Assembly (NCBI GenBank): GCA_903928965.1
Contig: CAIYSZ010000019.1
Location: 1-50,675, forward strand
Source of the DNA: an uncultured Pseudomonadota bacterium
Lineage (GTDB): Bacteria; Pseudomonadota; Gammaproteobacteria; Methylococcales; Methylomonadaceae
DNA length: 50,675 nucleotides
Reading direction: 5' to 3'
The position numbers were made by a program, and so were the translations under genes. Every line of letters starts with the position of its first letter. Within the stretch, counting starts at the first letter, position 1. Under the pieces are notes generated by a model. It made no database searches and was not told the DNA's origin. It worked only from the letters and a program-made list of their open reading frames with translations. Shown here in pieces: positions 8,424 to 17,372 of this stretch.

Positions 8424-8498
8424 CATAGGATGTTCTGAACGAAAGCAAAGCCCATCGGTCGCGAACGATGCGCCTCACGTTGTTCGGCGCATCCTATA
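8424..8498. repeat. palindromic element, TAGGATGCGC family, copy 1
   Basis: A 75-bp element. Its left end (ATAGGATGTTCTGAAC) is roughly inverted at the right end (TTCGGCGCATCCTATA). The same arms bound the larger copy at 24964-25064. Confidence 0.7.
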
Positions 8499-8542
8499 AA
8501 GTCTTTTAGCCTAATTTCAGCGCATGGGCAAATTAACCGAAT

Positions 8543-9328
8543 TCATTTTTTGGTAAAAACATCCTTTAAGGGTCTTTTACCTGAAAACCCTAAGGCTTTC
8601 TGTATACTAGCGGTATCCTTCGCACCATTTACATTAATAATGACCAAGCGGCCATAACCAAGATGATAATCGTTTCTAAAGTCATACACCGCGCCGACAA
8701 TCATCAATTTCCGCTGATTCAACTCATCGGCGAATAATTGGCTCGCCTCGGTTACCTGGTCATTTATGTTGTGCTCAACCGAATCAAGCACCAATATCGC
8801 ATTATCCGGATCACCCCATGGAACATGCAAATGGTCCAGTTCGGTTTTAATATCGGGAGACATATCCGAATAATCCTGCATGGCCGCCCTGACCGCACCG
8901 CACATAGTGTGACCCAAGATTAATAACAAAGGCGTGTGCAAATGCCTGACACCATATTCAATCGAACCACGCACGGGGCCAATTTGGTTACCGATATTCC
9001 TGACCAGAAATAAATCACCGTCCGGGTGAGGATCAATTGCATGGGTATGCACTCTTGAATCAGCGCAACCTAATACAGTTGCCTTAGGATTTTGTCCTTT
9101 GATAAAGGGTAGAAAATAACTTTTGCTATGCTGCTTGACAAAGTCCTTATTCGCATCCAACACATGATCAACCGCAACCATTATTTGCCGTTGCTCCCCC
9201 ATTGCGAGAGCCTGGTTTTTTTTATTCGGCTTGGCATCCGCATGGCCCGGCAACAATAAACAAAGCATGAACATTCTTAGAAAAAAAATCATAATTTTGG
9301 AATGGATAAATTTTAAATAAGCCGGCAT
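8543..9328 (-). CDS. secreted beta-class carbonic anhydrase
   Basis: A 261-residue enzyme interconverting CO2 and bicarbonate. The zinc ligands of beta-class enzymes are visible: Cys88 and Asp90 in CADSR, His140 and Cys143 in GHTMCGA. The start at 9328 has GAGGT five bases upstream; a longer frame to 9412 lacks a site. The N-terminus (about residues 10-30, MIFFLRMFMLCLLLPGHADA) looks like a signal peptide, so the enzyme is probably periplasmic. It is bounded by an exact 27-bp repeat on each side. No transporter partner is adjacent. Confidence 0.92.
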   Translation of the reverse strand: MPAYLKFIHSKIMIFFLRMFMLCLLLPGHADAKPNKKNQALAMGEQRQIMVAVDHVLDANKDFVKQHSKSYFLPFIKGQNPKATVLGCADSRVHTHAIDPHPDGDLFLVRNIGNQIGPVRGSIEYGVRHLHTPLLLILGHTMCGAVRAAMQDYSDMSPDIKTELDHLHVPWGDPDNAILVLDSVEHNINDQVTEASQLFADELNQRKLMIVGAVYDFRNDYHLGYGRLVIINVNGAKDTASIQKALGFSGKRPLKDVFTKK

Positions 9329-9422
9329 ATAAACCTCAACGTCAGCCAACCATCCGAGGCCTTTGCAGCCGCCAAATCCGGCGTGCAACCGGCAACATCT
9401 TGCTTGAACCAACGCGCGCCCT

Positions 9423-9449
9423 TACACGCGCCAATCGCCCAACAGCGCC
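9423..9449. repeat. 27-bp exact repeat, copy 2
   Basis: Direct-orientation copy of 8390-8416, about 1 kb away on the other side of the carbonic anhydrase gene. Confidence 0.8.
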
Positions 9450-9506
9450 GAGCAATGATAAACTATCCCCCATGCGCCGATTCGGTTTAACTGATTGAAT
9501 TTACCC

Positions 9507-10052
9507 ATGCACACCCGCAATCCCGGACACTACTATCCTAAATACAAACTCGCCCTGGTCGGCTTGCTGGCCGTGGACGTATTCTTTTACGCCGCCACCG
9601 ACACCTTGACCAGCACCCTTGACGCCTTGACCTGGCTGCTGCTGCTGATCATGTTTGAACTAGAGACCCTGCACCTGCCCGTCCTGCCCAGCGCCAAGCA
9701 AATCCGCATGATCCGCAACCTGCTGATCGTCATCATCGGCGGCGTATTCCTAAGCTACGTTGAAAGCAAGGAATGGCTGGACGTCATTAACGCCGTCCTT
9801 TGGTTCATCCTCATCGCCCTGCTGGAACTGGAAATTCGCCGGCAGCCGCTCGTCGCCCAATACCGGGCCCTGCACAAAACCGCCACCCTAACCGTATTCG
9901 GCGGCCTGATCGGCATGGTATTCGCTTGGGCCTGGCAATCGGCCTGGCTAGACGCCTATGACGCAGTGCTTTGGATCGCCGCCTTCGGCGCCATTGAAGT
10001 AGACATCATACAATTTTTATCGCTAAATCCCGAACAGCCACCTACCCACTAA
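9507..10052 (+). CDS. membrane protein with three repeated helical hairpins
   Basis: A 181-residue integral membrane protein of unknown function. It shows about six membrane helices arranged as three similar hairpins. Each hairpin ends in a variant of (L)DAxxAVLWxxxxxxxELE: LDALTWLLLLIMFELETL, LDVINAVLWFILIALLELEI and LDAYDAVLWIAAFGAIEVDI. Acidic residues recur at the same place in each hairpin end. The start is ATG at 9507; an in-frame TTG at 9495 is possible. The alpha/beta hydrolase starts five bases after its stop codon, so the two are probably co-transcribed. Confidence 0.8.
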   Translation: MHTRNPGHYYPKYKLALVGLLAVDVFFYAATDTLTSTLDALTWLLLLIMFELETLHLPVLPSAKQIRMIRNLLIVIIGGVFLSYVESKEWLDVINAVLWFILIALLELEIRRQPLVAQYRALHKTATLTVFGGLIGMVFAWAWQSAWLDAYDAVLWIAAFGAIEVDIIQFLSLNPEQPPTH

Positions 10053-10056
10053 AAAA

Positions 10057-10827
10057 ATGAGCAACCTAGAGCTGTCCTTTGAAGCCTTCGGCGCGGAACA
10101 TTCCGGCCCGCCACTGATCATCCTGCACGGATTTTTCGCCTGCGCCCGCAACTGGCGCGGCATCGCGCGGCTACTGGCCGCGCGGCGGCCGGTCTATATT
10201 CTGGACCAGCGCAACCACGGCGGCTCGCCGCACCATCCGGTCATGGACTACCCGGCCCTAGCCGCCGACGTAACCGACTTCATGGACCAACAGGGATTCG
10301 CGCAAGCCGACATAGTGGGCCACAGCATGGGCGGCAAGGTCGCCATGTGGCTGGCGCTGCACAACCCTAAACGGGTGCATAAACTCATCATCGCCGACAT
10401 CGCCCCGGTCAGCTACCGGCACAGCTTCGACCACACCATACAAACCCTGCGGCAACTGCCGTTATCCGAACTACGCAATCGCAAACAAGCCGAGCAATTA
10501 TTGGCGGGAGCGCATACCGACATCGCCTACATCCAATTTTTACTGCAAAACCTGCAACTGAGCAATGGCGCATACTATTGGCGGGTCAACCTAGACTATT
10601 TCGCCGCCAACGCCGCCAACATCGTCGCCTTTCCGGAACCGGCCTGCGAGCCTTATCCCGCCGCGGCGCTATTCCTAGCCGGCGAAAACTCGGCCTACGT
10701 GCAAGCAGAAGCGATATACGCCCTGTTCCCGCAAGCGACCCTGGTGACCCTGAAAAACGCCGGCCATTGGCTGCAAGTAGACGCGCCGGCGGCTTTGCAA
10801 GCAGAAATCGAAGCTTGGTTGGCCTAA
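10057..10827 (+). CDS. alpha/beta hydrolase, YbfF-like esterase
   Basis: 256 residues with the alpha/beta hydrolase core. The oxyanion segment is LHGFFACARNW (from residue 23), the nucleophile elbow GHSMGG has Ser90, and the catalytic His is in NAGHWLQVD near residue 236. The usual late acid position reads GENSAYV, with Ala where many hydrolases have Asp; an Asp in LIIADIAPVSY could serve, as described for YbfF-type esterases. Probably an acyl-ester or thioesterase; the substrate is unknown. It lies between the hairpin-repeat membrane protein and argA on the same strand. Confidence 0.9.
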   Translation: MSNLELSFEAFGAEHSGPPLIILHGFFACARNWRGIARLLAARRPVYILDQRNHGGSPHHPVMDYPALAADVTDFMDQQGFAQADIVGHSMGGKVAMWLALHNPKRVHKLIIADIAPVSYRHSFDHTIQTLRQLPLSELRNRKQAEQLLAGAHTDIAYIQFLLQNLQLSNGAYYWRVNLDYFAANAANIVAFPEPACEPYPAAALFLAGENSAYVQAEAIYALFPQATLVTLKNAGHWLQVDAPAALQAEIEAWLA

Positions 10828-10893
10828 GACCTAAACGCCCATGTCCAACCACGCCGCCAAACAATCCTCATTTCCGCGCCGGGCCGCGCCAGC

Positions 10894-12213
10894 ATGAGCC
10901 AAGCTTTCGTCCACTGGTTTCGCGCCTCGTCGCCGTATATCCACGCCCACCGCAACCGCACCTTCGTCATTTCTTTCCCCGGACAAGCAGTAGCCGAGGA
11001 CGGTTTTAACAAACTGATACACGATATAGCCCTGCTAAAAAGCCTGGGCGTGCGCCTGGTGCTGGTGCACGGCGTTCGCCGGCAAATCGACGACCGGGTG
11101 CAACAACAAGGCGGCGCGGCGCGCTTTCACCACCATCTGCGGATTACCGACGCCGCCACCCTGCAATACGTCAAACAAGCCGCCGGACTGGTGCGGGTAG
11201 AAACCGAAGCGCTACTGTCGCTAGGCTTGCTCGGCTCGCCCATGGCCGGAGCCAAAATCCGGGTCGCCTCCGGCAATTTCGTCACCGCCAAACCGCTAGG
11301 CGTGCTGGAAGGCGTCGATTACGGCTATACCGGCAAAGTCAGGCGCATAGACGCGCAAGGCATACATCAACAACTGCAACAAAACAATCTAGTGTTGCTC
11401 TCGCCCTTGGGCTACTCCCCCAGCGGCGACATATTCAACCTGTCGGCGGTGGAAGTCGCCACCGAGGCCGCCATCGCCTTGCAAGCCGACAAGTTGATTT
11501 TATTGACCGAGGAGGCATTACTCTCCCCCGCCGATCACAGCCCCATCTTGCAACTGACCACCGCGCAAGCCGCCCAACTGCTGGAGCAAGCGCCCGGCCT
11601 GCCCGGCCCCATGGCGCGCATGCTGCGCGCCGCCATGCACGGCTGTCAACAAGGCGTGGCGCGCGCGCATCTGGTCAACCGGCATATTGACGGCGTGCTG
11701 CTCCTGGAACTATTCACCCGCGACGGCGTCGGCGCACTGGTCAGCGCACAAACCTTCGAGACCACCCGTCCCGCCAATCTAGAAGACATCGGCGGCATCA
11801 TGGAGCTGATCAAACCGCTGGAACGGCAAGGCATCCTGGCCCCGCGCACGCGCGAAACGCTGGAAATGCGCATCAACGACTATATTGTGACCGAGCGCGA
11901 CGGACTCATCATCGCCTGCATCGCCTTGCACCTGTTGCCCGACGCCGCCGGCGCGGAACTAGCCTGCCTGGCGGTGCGCCCCGATTACCAAAACGGCGAG
12001 CGCGGGCAACACCTGCTCGGCGTTGCCGAACAACTCGCCCGCGAACAAAGCGCGCCGGCGCTGTTCGTCAAAACCACGCAAACCGAGCACTGGTTTTTAG
12101 AACGCGGATTCAAAGCCTGCCAATTACAGGATTTACCGGAAAGCTTGCGTGTTTCCTATAACCCGGAACGCAATTCGCGCCTACTGGTAAAACACCTTGC
12201 CGCCGGCCATTAA
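10894..12213 (+). CDS. argA: N-acetylglutamate synthase ArgA
   Basis: 439 residues with the classical two-domain layout. The amino-acid-kinase-like domain (about 1-285) has FVISFPGQAV and LVLVHGVRRQI at its start. A GNAT acetyltransferase domain (about 295-435) follows, with LACLAVRPDYQNGERGQHLL as the acetyl-CoA-binding motif. The enzyme makes N-acetylglutamate from acetyl-CoA and glutamate, the first step of arginine synthesis in this layout, and is normally inhibited by arginine through the kinase-like domain. Its stop overlaps by four bases the end of the convergent gene at 12210. Confidence 0.96.
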   Translation: MSQAFVHWFRASSPYIHAHRNRTFVISFPGQAVAEDGFNKLIHDIALLKSLGVRLVLVHGVRRQIDDRVQQQGGAARFHHHLRITDAATLQYVKQAAGLVRVETEALLSLGLLGSPMAGAKIRVASGNFVTAKPLGVLEGVDYGYTGKVRRIDAQGIHQQLQQNNLVLLSPLGYSPSGDIFNLSAVEVATEAAIALQADKLILLTEEALLSPADHSPILQLTTAQAAQLLEQAPGLPGPMARMLRAAMHGCQQGVARAHLVNRHIDGVLLLELFTRDGVGALVSAQTFETTRPANLEDIGGIMELIKPLERQGILAPRTRETLEMRINDYIVTERDGLIIACIALHLLPDAAGAELACLAVRPDYQNGERGQHLLGVAEQLAREQSAPALFVKTTQTEHWFLERGFKACQLQDLPESLRVSYNPERNSRLLVKHLAAGH

Positions 12214-13601
12214 TCCGGCCGGCCGCAAGTTTCGACGGTGTGCAACAATTCATAGGAAAAATCACTAGTAAACTTCCAATGGTGCTGCTGCTGCCGAATC
12301 CATACATCCAATAAATAAAAACGCGCGTTAGCGGGCAAAGCAGTATTATCGTGCGCGGCCGTCAAAACGCCCTCGGGCGTCTTTTTCACGAACTCCACTA
12401 CCCTACTGGCGGCATCCAACCCCCAGCGCCTGGCCTTGGGACACAAGGTGGTGCCGCCGATTAAATAAACATTGGCATCTTGCTTAGACATAAAATCCCT
12501 GGCCAAATGATCAATACACGCCCATTGATCTTCCTTGGCCTTGGTTAACAGCAAAGGGCCTTTCCATAATAAACGGACGCCGCCAATATCGTCCTTGACT
12601 ACGGAACCCAAGAGATTGGAAACCGCCAGACAAAAAATCAACGCAAAAGAATAATACTTAGGCAAGGATAATACTAAAAAAGCATATAAAGGCAGCAAAA
12701 CAGGCATCAGATAAGCGGCCTCGTGCGGCAATCTCAAGAAAACCAGAAAGTAAATAACAGCCATGACCAATAACGGACGAAAAACAGGCTGCTTGAATAG
12801 CTCTCTATTCTTTTTAAAATTGTAAACCGCCGCCGCGATCAAGGCATACACACACACACTCCCCAGCACGCCAAACATCCTGAAGGTAGTATTGCCAACC
12901 AAAAGCTGAATAGTTTCCTTTAAATCAAAATCATCTTCAAAATGTAGCCATGCCAGCTTATAATGCACATACAAAGGCAACTCAAATAGGATCGTCACCG
13001 CGCCGGATACCAGGCAAATCAAGACCATGTTTTTTGAATTGGCTTTTACATTCTCCCAACTCAATTTATCCAAAAACAATAGTACAACCGGAACCACTCC
13101 AAACACATAAGACAGCCTGGAACTAGCAGCCAGCCCCAAAAATACTCCCTTTTGAATAACATACCGGCGCGGAACGGCAAGAGACAAGGTTATAAAGGTA
13201 ATCCCGTATAAATAATCCAAAGGCCCGGTGCTGGCGAGATACACGGCCGGAGTAAAGGCAAAGGCCAAAGCGATTAAAGCGCCTTTAATCGGCGAAAACG
13301 ATTTAAACCAATAATAAATCACCCCGGAACAAACTCCGGACAGCAATGCCACAGGCAAATTCAACCAAAACGGGCTGGATAAATCAAAATACACCAACAA
13401 ACCGTCAACATATTCCGGCAGCGGATAAGCCGGAAATCTCGATGGGTTATAAACCCCGGTTCGAGCCAAATTAATCGCCGCATTTAAAACCCTGTCGCCA
13501 TCCGAATCCATACCCAAACCATTACTAATCCAAGGCAGGCGCGTCAAAAAAACCGAAATACCAATAATAATTTCAATCGACAATGATCGCAACAAGCTCA
13601 T
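12210..13601 (-). CDS. multi-span membrane protein, probable GT-C glycosyltransferase
   Basis: 463 residues with about ten membrane helices. The N-terminus has an acidic pair after the first helix (GLGMDSDGDRV), the arrangement found in lipid-linked-sugar transferases of the GT39/GT-C class. The last ~100 residues are soluble. The gene is clearly richer in A and T than its neighbours and uses more AT-ending codons, which suggests horizontal acquisition. The 3' end overlaps argA tail to tail by four bases. The acceptor is unknown; GT-C assignment is by topology and motif placement. Confidence 0.75.
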   Translation of the reverse strand: MSLLRSLSIEIIIGISVFLTRLPWISNGLGMDSDGDRVLNAAINLARTGVYNPSRFPAYPLPEYVDGLLVYFDLSSPFWLNLPVALLSGVCSGVIYYWFKSFSPIKGALIALAFAFTPAVYLASTGPLDYLYGITFITLSLAVPRRYVIQKGVFLGLAASSRLSYVFGVVPVVLLFLDKLSWENVKANSKNMVLICLVSGAVTILFELPLYVHYKLAWLHFEDDFDLKETIQLLVGNTTFRMFGVLGSVCVYALIAAAVYNFKKNRELFKQPVFRPLLVMAVIYFLVFLRLPHEAAYLMPVLLPLYAFLVLSLPKYYSFALIFCLAVSNLLGSVVKDDIGGVRLLWKGPLLLTKAKEDQWACIDHLARDFMSKQDANVYLIGGTTLCPKARRWGLDAASRVVEFVKKTPEGVLTAAHDNTALPANARFYLLDVWIRQQQHHWKFTSDFSYELLHTVETCGRPD

Positions 13602-13837
13602 TTTTTACTCCATATACTATTCATTTATTCAGCATTGTGTTTAAGCTTGTAACATCGACAACGATATTAAAACAAAACTACTCAAAAATTGCTTACCCAG
13701 GCTTTATTTTTCTGTTAATATTTAATGAAAAACATAGTCTAGTCAAGAACTTTCTGAGCCGCCAATAAAATGCATGCTGTATGGACAACTTAAGTTAAGC
13801 CGCCATCCCGTCACCGACGATTGCATAATTTACAAAA

Positions 13838-14446
13838 ATGCTCCGGCCCTATCCGCGAATCAACATGCCCGGCTGCCCTGAACTCGAATTGATTACCGGC
13901 TTTTATGACGCGCGGCAATGCGCCGTACTTTTGGGGCATTTTTTGCAAGAACATCAATGGCCGGACAACCGCTACCTCTTCGCCGGCCGCGAATTTGTGC
14001 TGCCAAGACTGCAAACCTGGCATGCCGACCCCGGCATCCGTTACAGTTATAGCAACAATTTGCTGGAAACCCGGCCCTGGACGCCGGTATTACTGGATAT
14101 CCGCGCCAAAGTTCAGACCTTTTTGCGGCGCGGCTTCAACTCCGTGTTAGTCAATTGTTACCGCGACGGCGCGGACCATGTCGGCTGGCATGCCGACAAT
14201 GAACCGGAATTAGGCGCGGAACCCCTGATCGCCTCGATCAGTTTCGGCGCTGAACGGCCATTTCTTTATCGCCGCAAACACGCCGCCGTCAGCGGCAAAC
14301 TCATCTTGCCCAGCGGATCGCTGCTCATCATGCAGCCGGAGTTTCAACACGCATGGCGGCACAGCGTCCCCAGGCAAGCGGATATTGATCAAGCGCGGAT
14401 TAATCTGACCTTCCGCAACGTCATCCAGCCCGAAGGCGTGGATTAA
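13838..14446 (+). CDS. alkB: AlkB-type 2-oxoglutarate/Fe(II) dioxygenase
   Basis: 202 residues. The iron ligands are His118 and Asp120 in GWHADNEPELG and His175 in AWRHSVPR. Arg187 and Arg193 in ARINLTFR fit 2-oxoglutarate and substrate binding. FGAERPFLYR matches the nucleotide-recognition region of the AlkB/ALKBH2-3 group. Such enzymes reverse N-alkyl damage (1-methyladenine, 3-methylcytosine) in DNA or RNA by oxidative demethylation. The start could be 13838 or the in-frame ATG at 13865; neither has a strong ribosome binding site. No ada or alkA lies nearby. Confidence 0.92.
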   Translation: MLRPYPRINMPGCPELELITGFYDARQCAVLLGHFLQEHQWPDNRYLFAGREFVLPRLQTWHADPGIRYSYSNNLLETRPWTPVLLDIRAKVQTFLRRGFNSVLVNCYRDGADHVGWHADNEPELGAEPLIASISFGAERPFLYRRKHAAVSGKLILPSGSLLIMQPEFQHAWRHSVPRQADIDQARINLTFRNVIQPEGVD

Positions 14447-14653
14447 ATCGAACGCGGCGTAGCGAAAAAAGTGCATGGAAATGGCGATTGCGGGGGAATA
14501 GCCAGCGAAACGAAACCAATACCGTCCCGCTGGAGGTTTACATTAAGTGAGCGGCCGAAAGTCCGTCCTTTGGCAACGCAAGCGATTGATTTACAATACG
14601 TCGATTACGAACGAACTGTCTGCGAAGCACTTAAAAACCGTCGGCGAATAGCC

Positions 14654-15799
14654 CTATTTACCGGGAACCAGGTAAGAATTCAGCACCACCACTTGATCCG
14701 GCCCGCCCAACCCAAAATCCGCCACATAAATTCTGCCGCTTTTGGGATCAACCGTAATATTTTGCGGCGATATAAATTCCGTGGACGACCCCAAGCCAAC
14801 GCCCACCGATATATTTCTGGCGACCAATTTATCGCTGACTCCGTCAATCAAGCTAAGCGTCGCGCTAATGTCGTCGATCACGTATACGGCGTGATTAACC
14901 GGATTGACCGTAATTTGGAAAGCAGGGATATTATGTTTAATCGATAAGATTTTATTGGTTTTTGTGTCTATGGTCACCACTCGGCCATCCTCGCCCGCCA
15001 CGTATAACCGCTCAAGTTGTTCATCCACCGCCACGCCGTTCAACCCCGAGCCGCCGACGACGCAATTACCGGTAACATGGCAACCCGGCGGCGATTCGGG
15101 TATGCCAACGCCGGAAATCACATCCTCCACCTGGTCGGTATCGCCGTTTATCACCCATACCGTACCGTTCCAGGCGTTACTAATGTAAATTTTATTGGTG
15201 CGTTGATTAATCGTCAGCGGCCCCGCTTGATCGTCGTTAATATAGTCAATAACTTTTTGCTGTTTTAAATCAAGAATATCAATACGGAAATTGTCGTTTT
15301 GCACATACAGCTTGCCGGTTTTTTTACTCCATGCCCAATAGGGCGTCACCAGACCCTCAAAGCCGCCGGCGTCGGAATCGAACACAAAACTGCTTTTCAC
15401 CTGATAAGTGTTAGCATCCACTACTGAAATCGTACCGTTTATGGTCAACACATACAATAGACTATTATCTTCGTCGACCAACACCTGAGCCGGGCCGGAC
15501 ACGAACGGCCCCGGTATGTTATGGCTATCGTCGATGGCGATGGTAGTAATCATTTTGTCGGTTTTACGATCAACCACGGTAATGGTTGAATTTTCCGCGT
15601 TGGCAACATAAACGCGGTCGGCCTTATGATCGACCGCCACTGAATAAGTGCCGTAACCGGAACCGATAGTGATAGTGTCAACCACCTTGGGAGGAACCAC
15701 CGTCACATCCGCGCTTGCGGCATTGACAAGCCAACCCGAGGCAAAAGCGCATAAAACTATATGATTTGACAATAACTTAAGCAATAACCTCATCCACAT
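14654..15799 (-). CDS. secreted YVTN beta-propeller protein, paralogue 1
   Basis: 381 residues with an N-terminal signal peptide and repeated 40-45-residue blades ending in VYVANAENSTITVVD, KIYISNAWNGTVWVIN and RLYVAGEDGRVVTID. These are YVTN/NHL-type propeller repeats, usually a scaffold for binding partners or small molecules in the periplasm. An insert holds Cys-HVTGN-Cys, a likely disulphide loop that the other two paralogues keep. AGGAG lies seven bases before ATG at 15799. It starts 50 bases after the DUF1111 cytochrome stops, so the two are probably one operon. Confidence 0.9.
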   Translation of the reverse strand: MWMRLLLKLLSNHIVLCAFASGWLVNAASADVTVVPPKVVDTITIGSGYGTYSVAVDHKADRVYVANAENSTITVVDRKTDKMITTIAIDDSHNIPGPFVSGPAQVLVDEDNSLLYVLTINGTISVVDANTYQVKSSFVFDSDAGGFEGLVTPYWAWSKKTGKLYVQNDNFRIDILDLKQQKVIDYINDDQAGPLTINQRTNKIYISNAWNGTVWVINGDTDQVEDVISGVGIPESPPGCHVTGNCVVGGSGLNGVAVDEQLERLYVAGEDGRVVTIDTKTNKILSIKHNIPAFQITVNPVNHAVYVIDDISATLSLIDGVSDKLVARNISVGVGLGSSTEFISPQNITVDPKSGRIYVADFGLGGPDQVVVLNSYLVPGK

Positions 15800-15849
15800 G
15801 ATTTTCTCCTAAAATAAAAAAATCTCATTGCTAAATCGAATTTCAGGCT

Positions 15850-17193
15850 TTATAACGAACGCAAAAAGTTCAATAAATCCTGTTTATCGCTGGCGAACAA
15901 ATTGGAAAAATTTTTCACCGCTTGATTGGCTTCGGAATTGGCATAGCTCGCATTGCCCGCACTGGCATGGGCTTGAATGGCTTGAATCAAATCGCTAGTG
16001 CGTCCGTCATGCAAAAAGAACAGCCTTTGTCCCAGCCCCCACAGCGGCGCGGTGCGGAACTCATCTCCGGCGGCCAAGCCTTGTTGAATCCCATCGGCCA
16101 AACCCGGCCCCATTTTATGCAAGGCCAAATCCGAGAACAGCGCCACCGTTTGCTTGTTTAAAGCGGTAAAGGCCGCGTTACTGTCCGTGGTAAAAGACGG
16201 CGTGTGGCAACTATCGCAACCAACGGCGCTGAATTGTTGCTTACCTCTGGCGATGGAATCGCTCCCGCCCGGCGAGGATGCCGACGGAGCCGGCGGCGCC
16301 AGAAACCGCATGAAAAACGCATTGGTTTCAGAAGAGCTCATAATGCCTTCCAGATTGCCGCCGCCTAAATTAATCAAATCGTTGGGACGCGGCACAAATT
16401 GACAGGTAGGATTCCCCTCGCGCTCCACCGGAAAATTTTCATTACTGATGCCGATTTCCACGTTATAGGCTTCGGACCCGAACACCAACACGGACGGATT
16501 TTGCGCTTTCCAGCCGAAACGGGTGACGTTGCCGGTATTTCCGGAACGGTTTAGACGGCCAGCAACCCCTAATTTACGTTTAGCGGTATGATTTCGCTCC
16601 AGATTTGCGGCCAACGCATCATCGGTGATTTGCTCGATTAATCCAGCCCCGAACAGCGGGGTGGGGATGCGAAAACTGACATTGTTTTTGGCGTATTCCG
16701 CGTCGAAATCGTCTTGCGCCGCATTGCAAGCGGAGGCGTTAGTGCCGTCGTTCCGGCCGCTGATGACGAACAAGCTATGCACGCCGCCATCCGGAGTCCC
16801 TTGCGGGGTGGCAATAAAACGCGCTTCCCGCACCGGGCCGTTCAGGCTTAAAAACGATGGAATCGTATTCTTGGCGCCATAGGCCACGGCCTCGGCGAGT
16901 TGCGGATTCACGGCCGGAGAACTGCCGCCGACGGCCGGATAAGCATGGCAACTGGCGCAGGAATCCGCGTTGAATCTCGGCCCCAGACCGTTAGCAATCA
17001 ACTCATGGGTCTGAAAGTTTTGCAAACCGACGCCGAAATATTCCTGCTGACCGGCATTCAAACCGGCAATTGCGCCGCCGGCTCCGGCCGGCCCGGCGCG
17101 CGGACCAGGATCAACGGTTGCGCTTGTTTCGCTTGCCACGGTTGCACTTGCCACCGCAAGCAAGCTTAATAAGGGTAGAAATTTTTTACACAT
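15850..17193 (-). CDS. DUF1111 di-haem c-type cytochrome, putative oxidoreductase
   Basis: 447 residues, exported (signal MCKKFLPLLSLLAVASATVA). Two haem c sites are visible: CASCH at residues 79-83 within GPRFNADSCASCHAYP, and CDSCH near residue 326. GLGPRFN, VNPQLAEAVAYGAKN and a C-terminal block (APLWGLGQRLFFLHDGRTSDLIQAI) fit the DUF1111 family, annotated as thiol or di-haem oxidoreductases related to MauG-like peroxidases. The electron partner is unknown. It lies between propeller paralogues 1 and 2, suggesting a shared periplasmic redox or surface role. Confidence 0.9.
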   Translation of the reverse strand: MCKKFLPLLSLLAVASATVASETSATVDPGPRAGPAGAGGAIAGLNAGQQEYFGVGLQNFQTHELIANGLGPRFNADSCASCHAYPAVGGSSPAVNPQLAEAVAYGAKNTIPSFLSLNGPVREARFIATPQGTPDGGVHSLFVISGRNDGTNASACNAAQDDFDAEYAKNNVSFRIPTPLFGAGLIEQITDDALAANLERNHTAKRKLGVAGRLNRSGNTGNVTRFGWKAQNPSVLVFGSEAYNVEIGISNENFPVEREGNPTCQFVPRPNDLINLGGGNLEGIMSSSETNAFFMRFLAPPAPSASSPGGSDSIARGKQQFSAVGCDSCHTPSFTTDSNAAFTALNKQTVALFSDLALHKMGPGLADGIQQGLAAGDEFRTAPLWGLGQRLFFLHDGRTSDLIQAIQAHASAGNASYANSEANQAVKNFSNLFASDKQDLLNFLRSL

Positions 17194-17313
17194 ATTTATT
17201 TACAAAAAAATTAAATTAACTGAATATCGACTTTCTCAAAATTTTGCCCGACTTGATCAATATAGAGTGAATTGAAGTCGTTTTGACGCAATATGTTGTG
17301 GTGATTTTTTGAC

Positions 17314-17339
17314 AAAAAACCGGCGCATCCCTGCGCCAG
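17314..17339 (-). terminator. intrinsic terminator of propeller paralogue 2
   Basis: Read on the minus strand, TGGCGCA-GGGA-TGCGCCGG is followed by TTTTTTG. It lies about 35 bases after the stop codon at 17373 and separates this gene from the cytochrome gene. Confidence 0.8.
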
Positions 17340-17372
17340 CTCTATGGCTTAATCGAAAACCAAACGTGAACC

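Noticed and set aside
13583-13768. 61-codon plus frame upstream of the AlkB gene
   Set aside because: Overlaps the start of the membrane glycosyltransferase gene on the other strand and lacks a ribosome binding site; hydrophobicity follows from A+T-rich bases.
14471-14947. 158-codon plus frame
   Set aside because: Most of it is antisense to propeller paralogue 1 and has no independent support.
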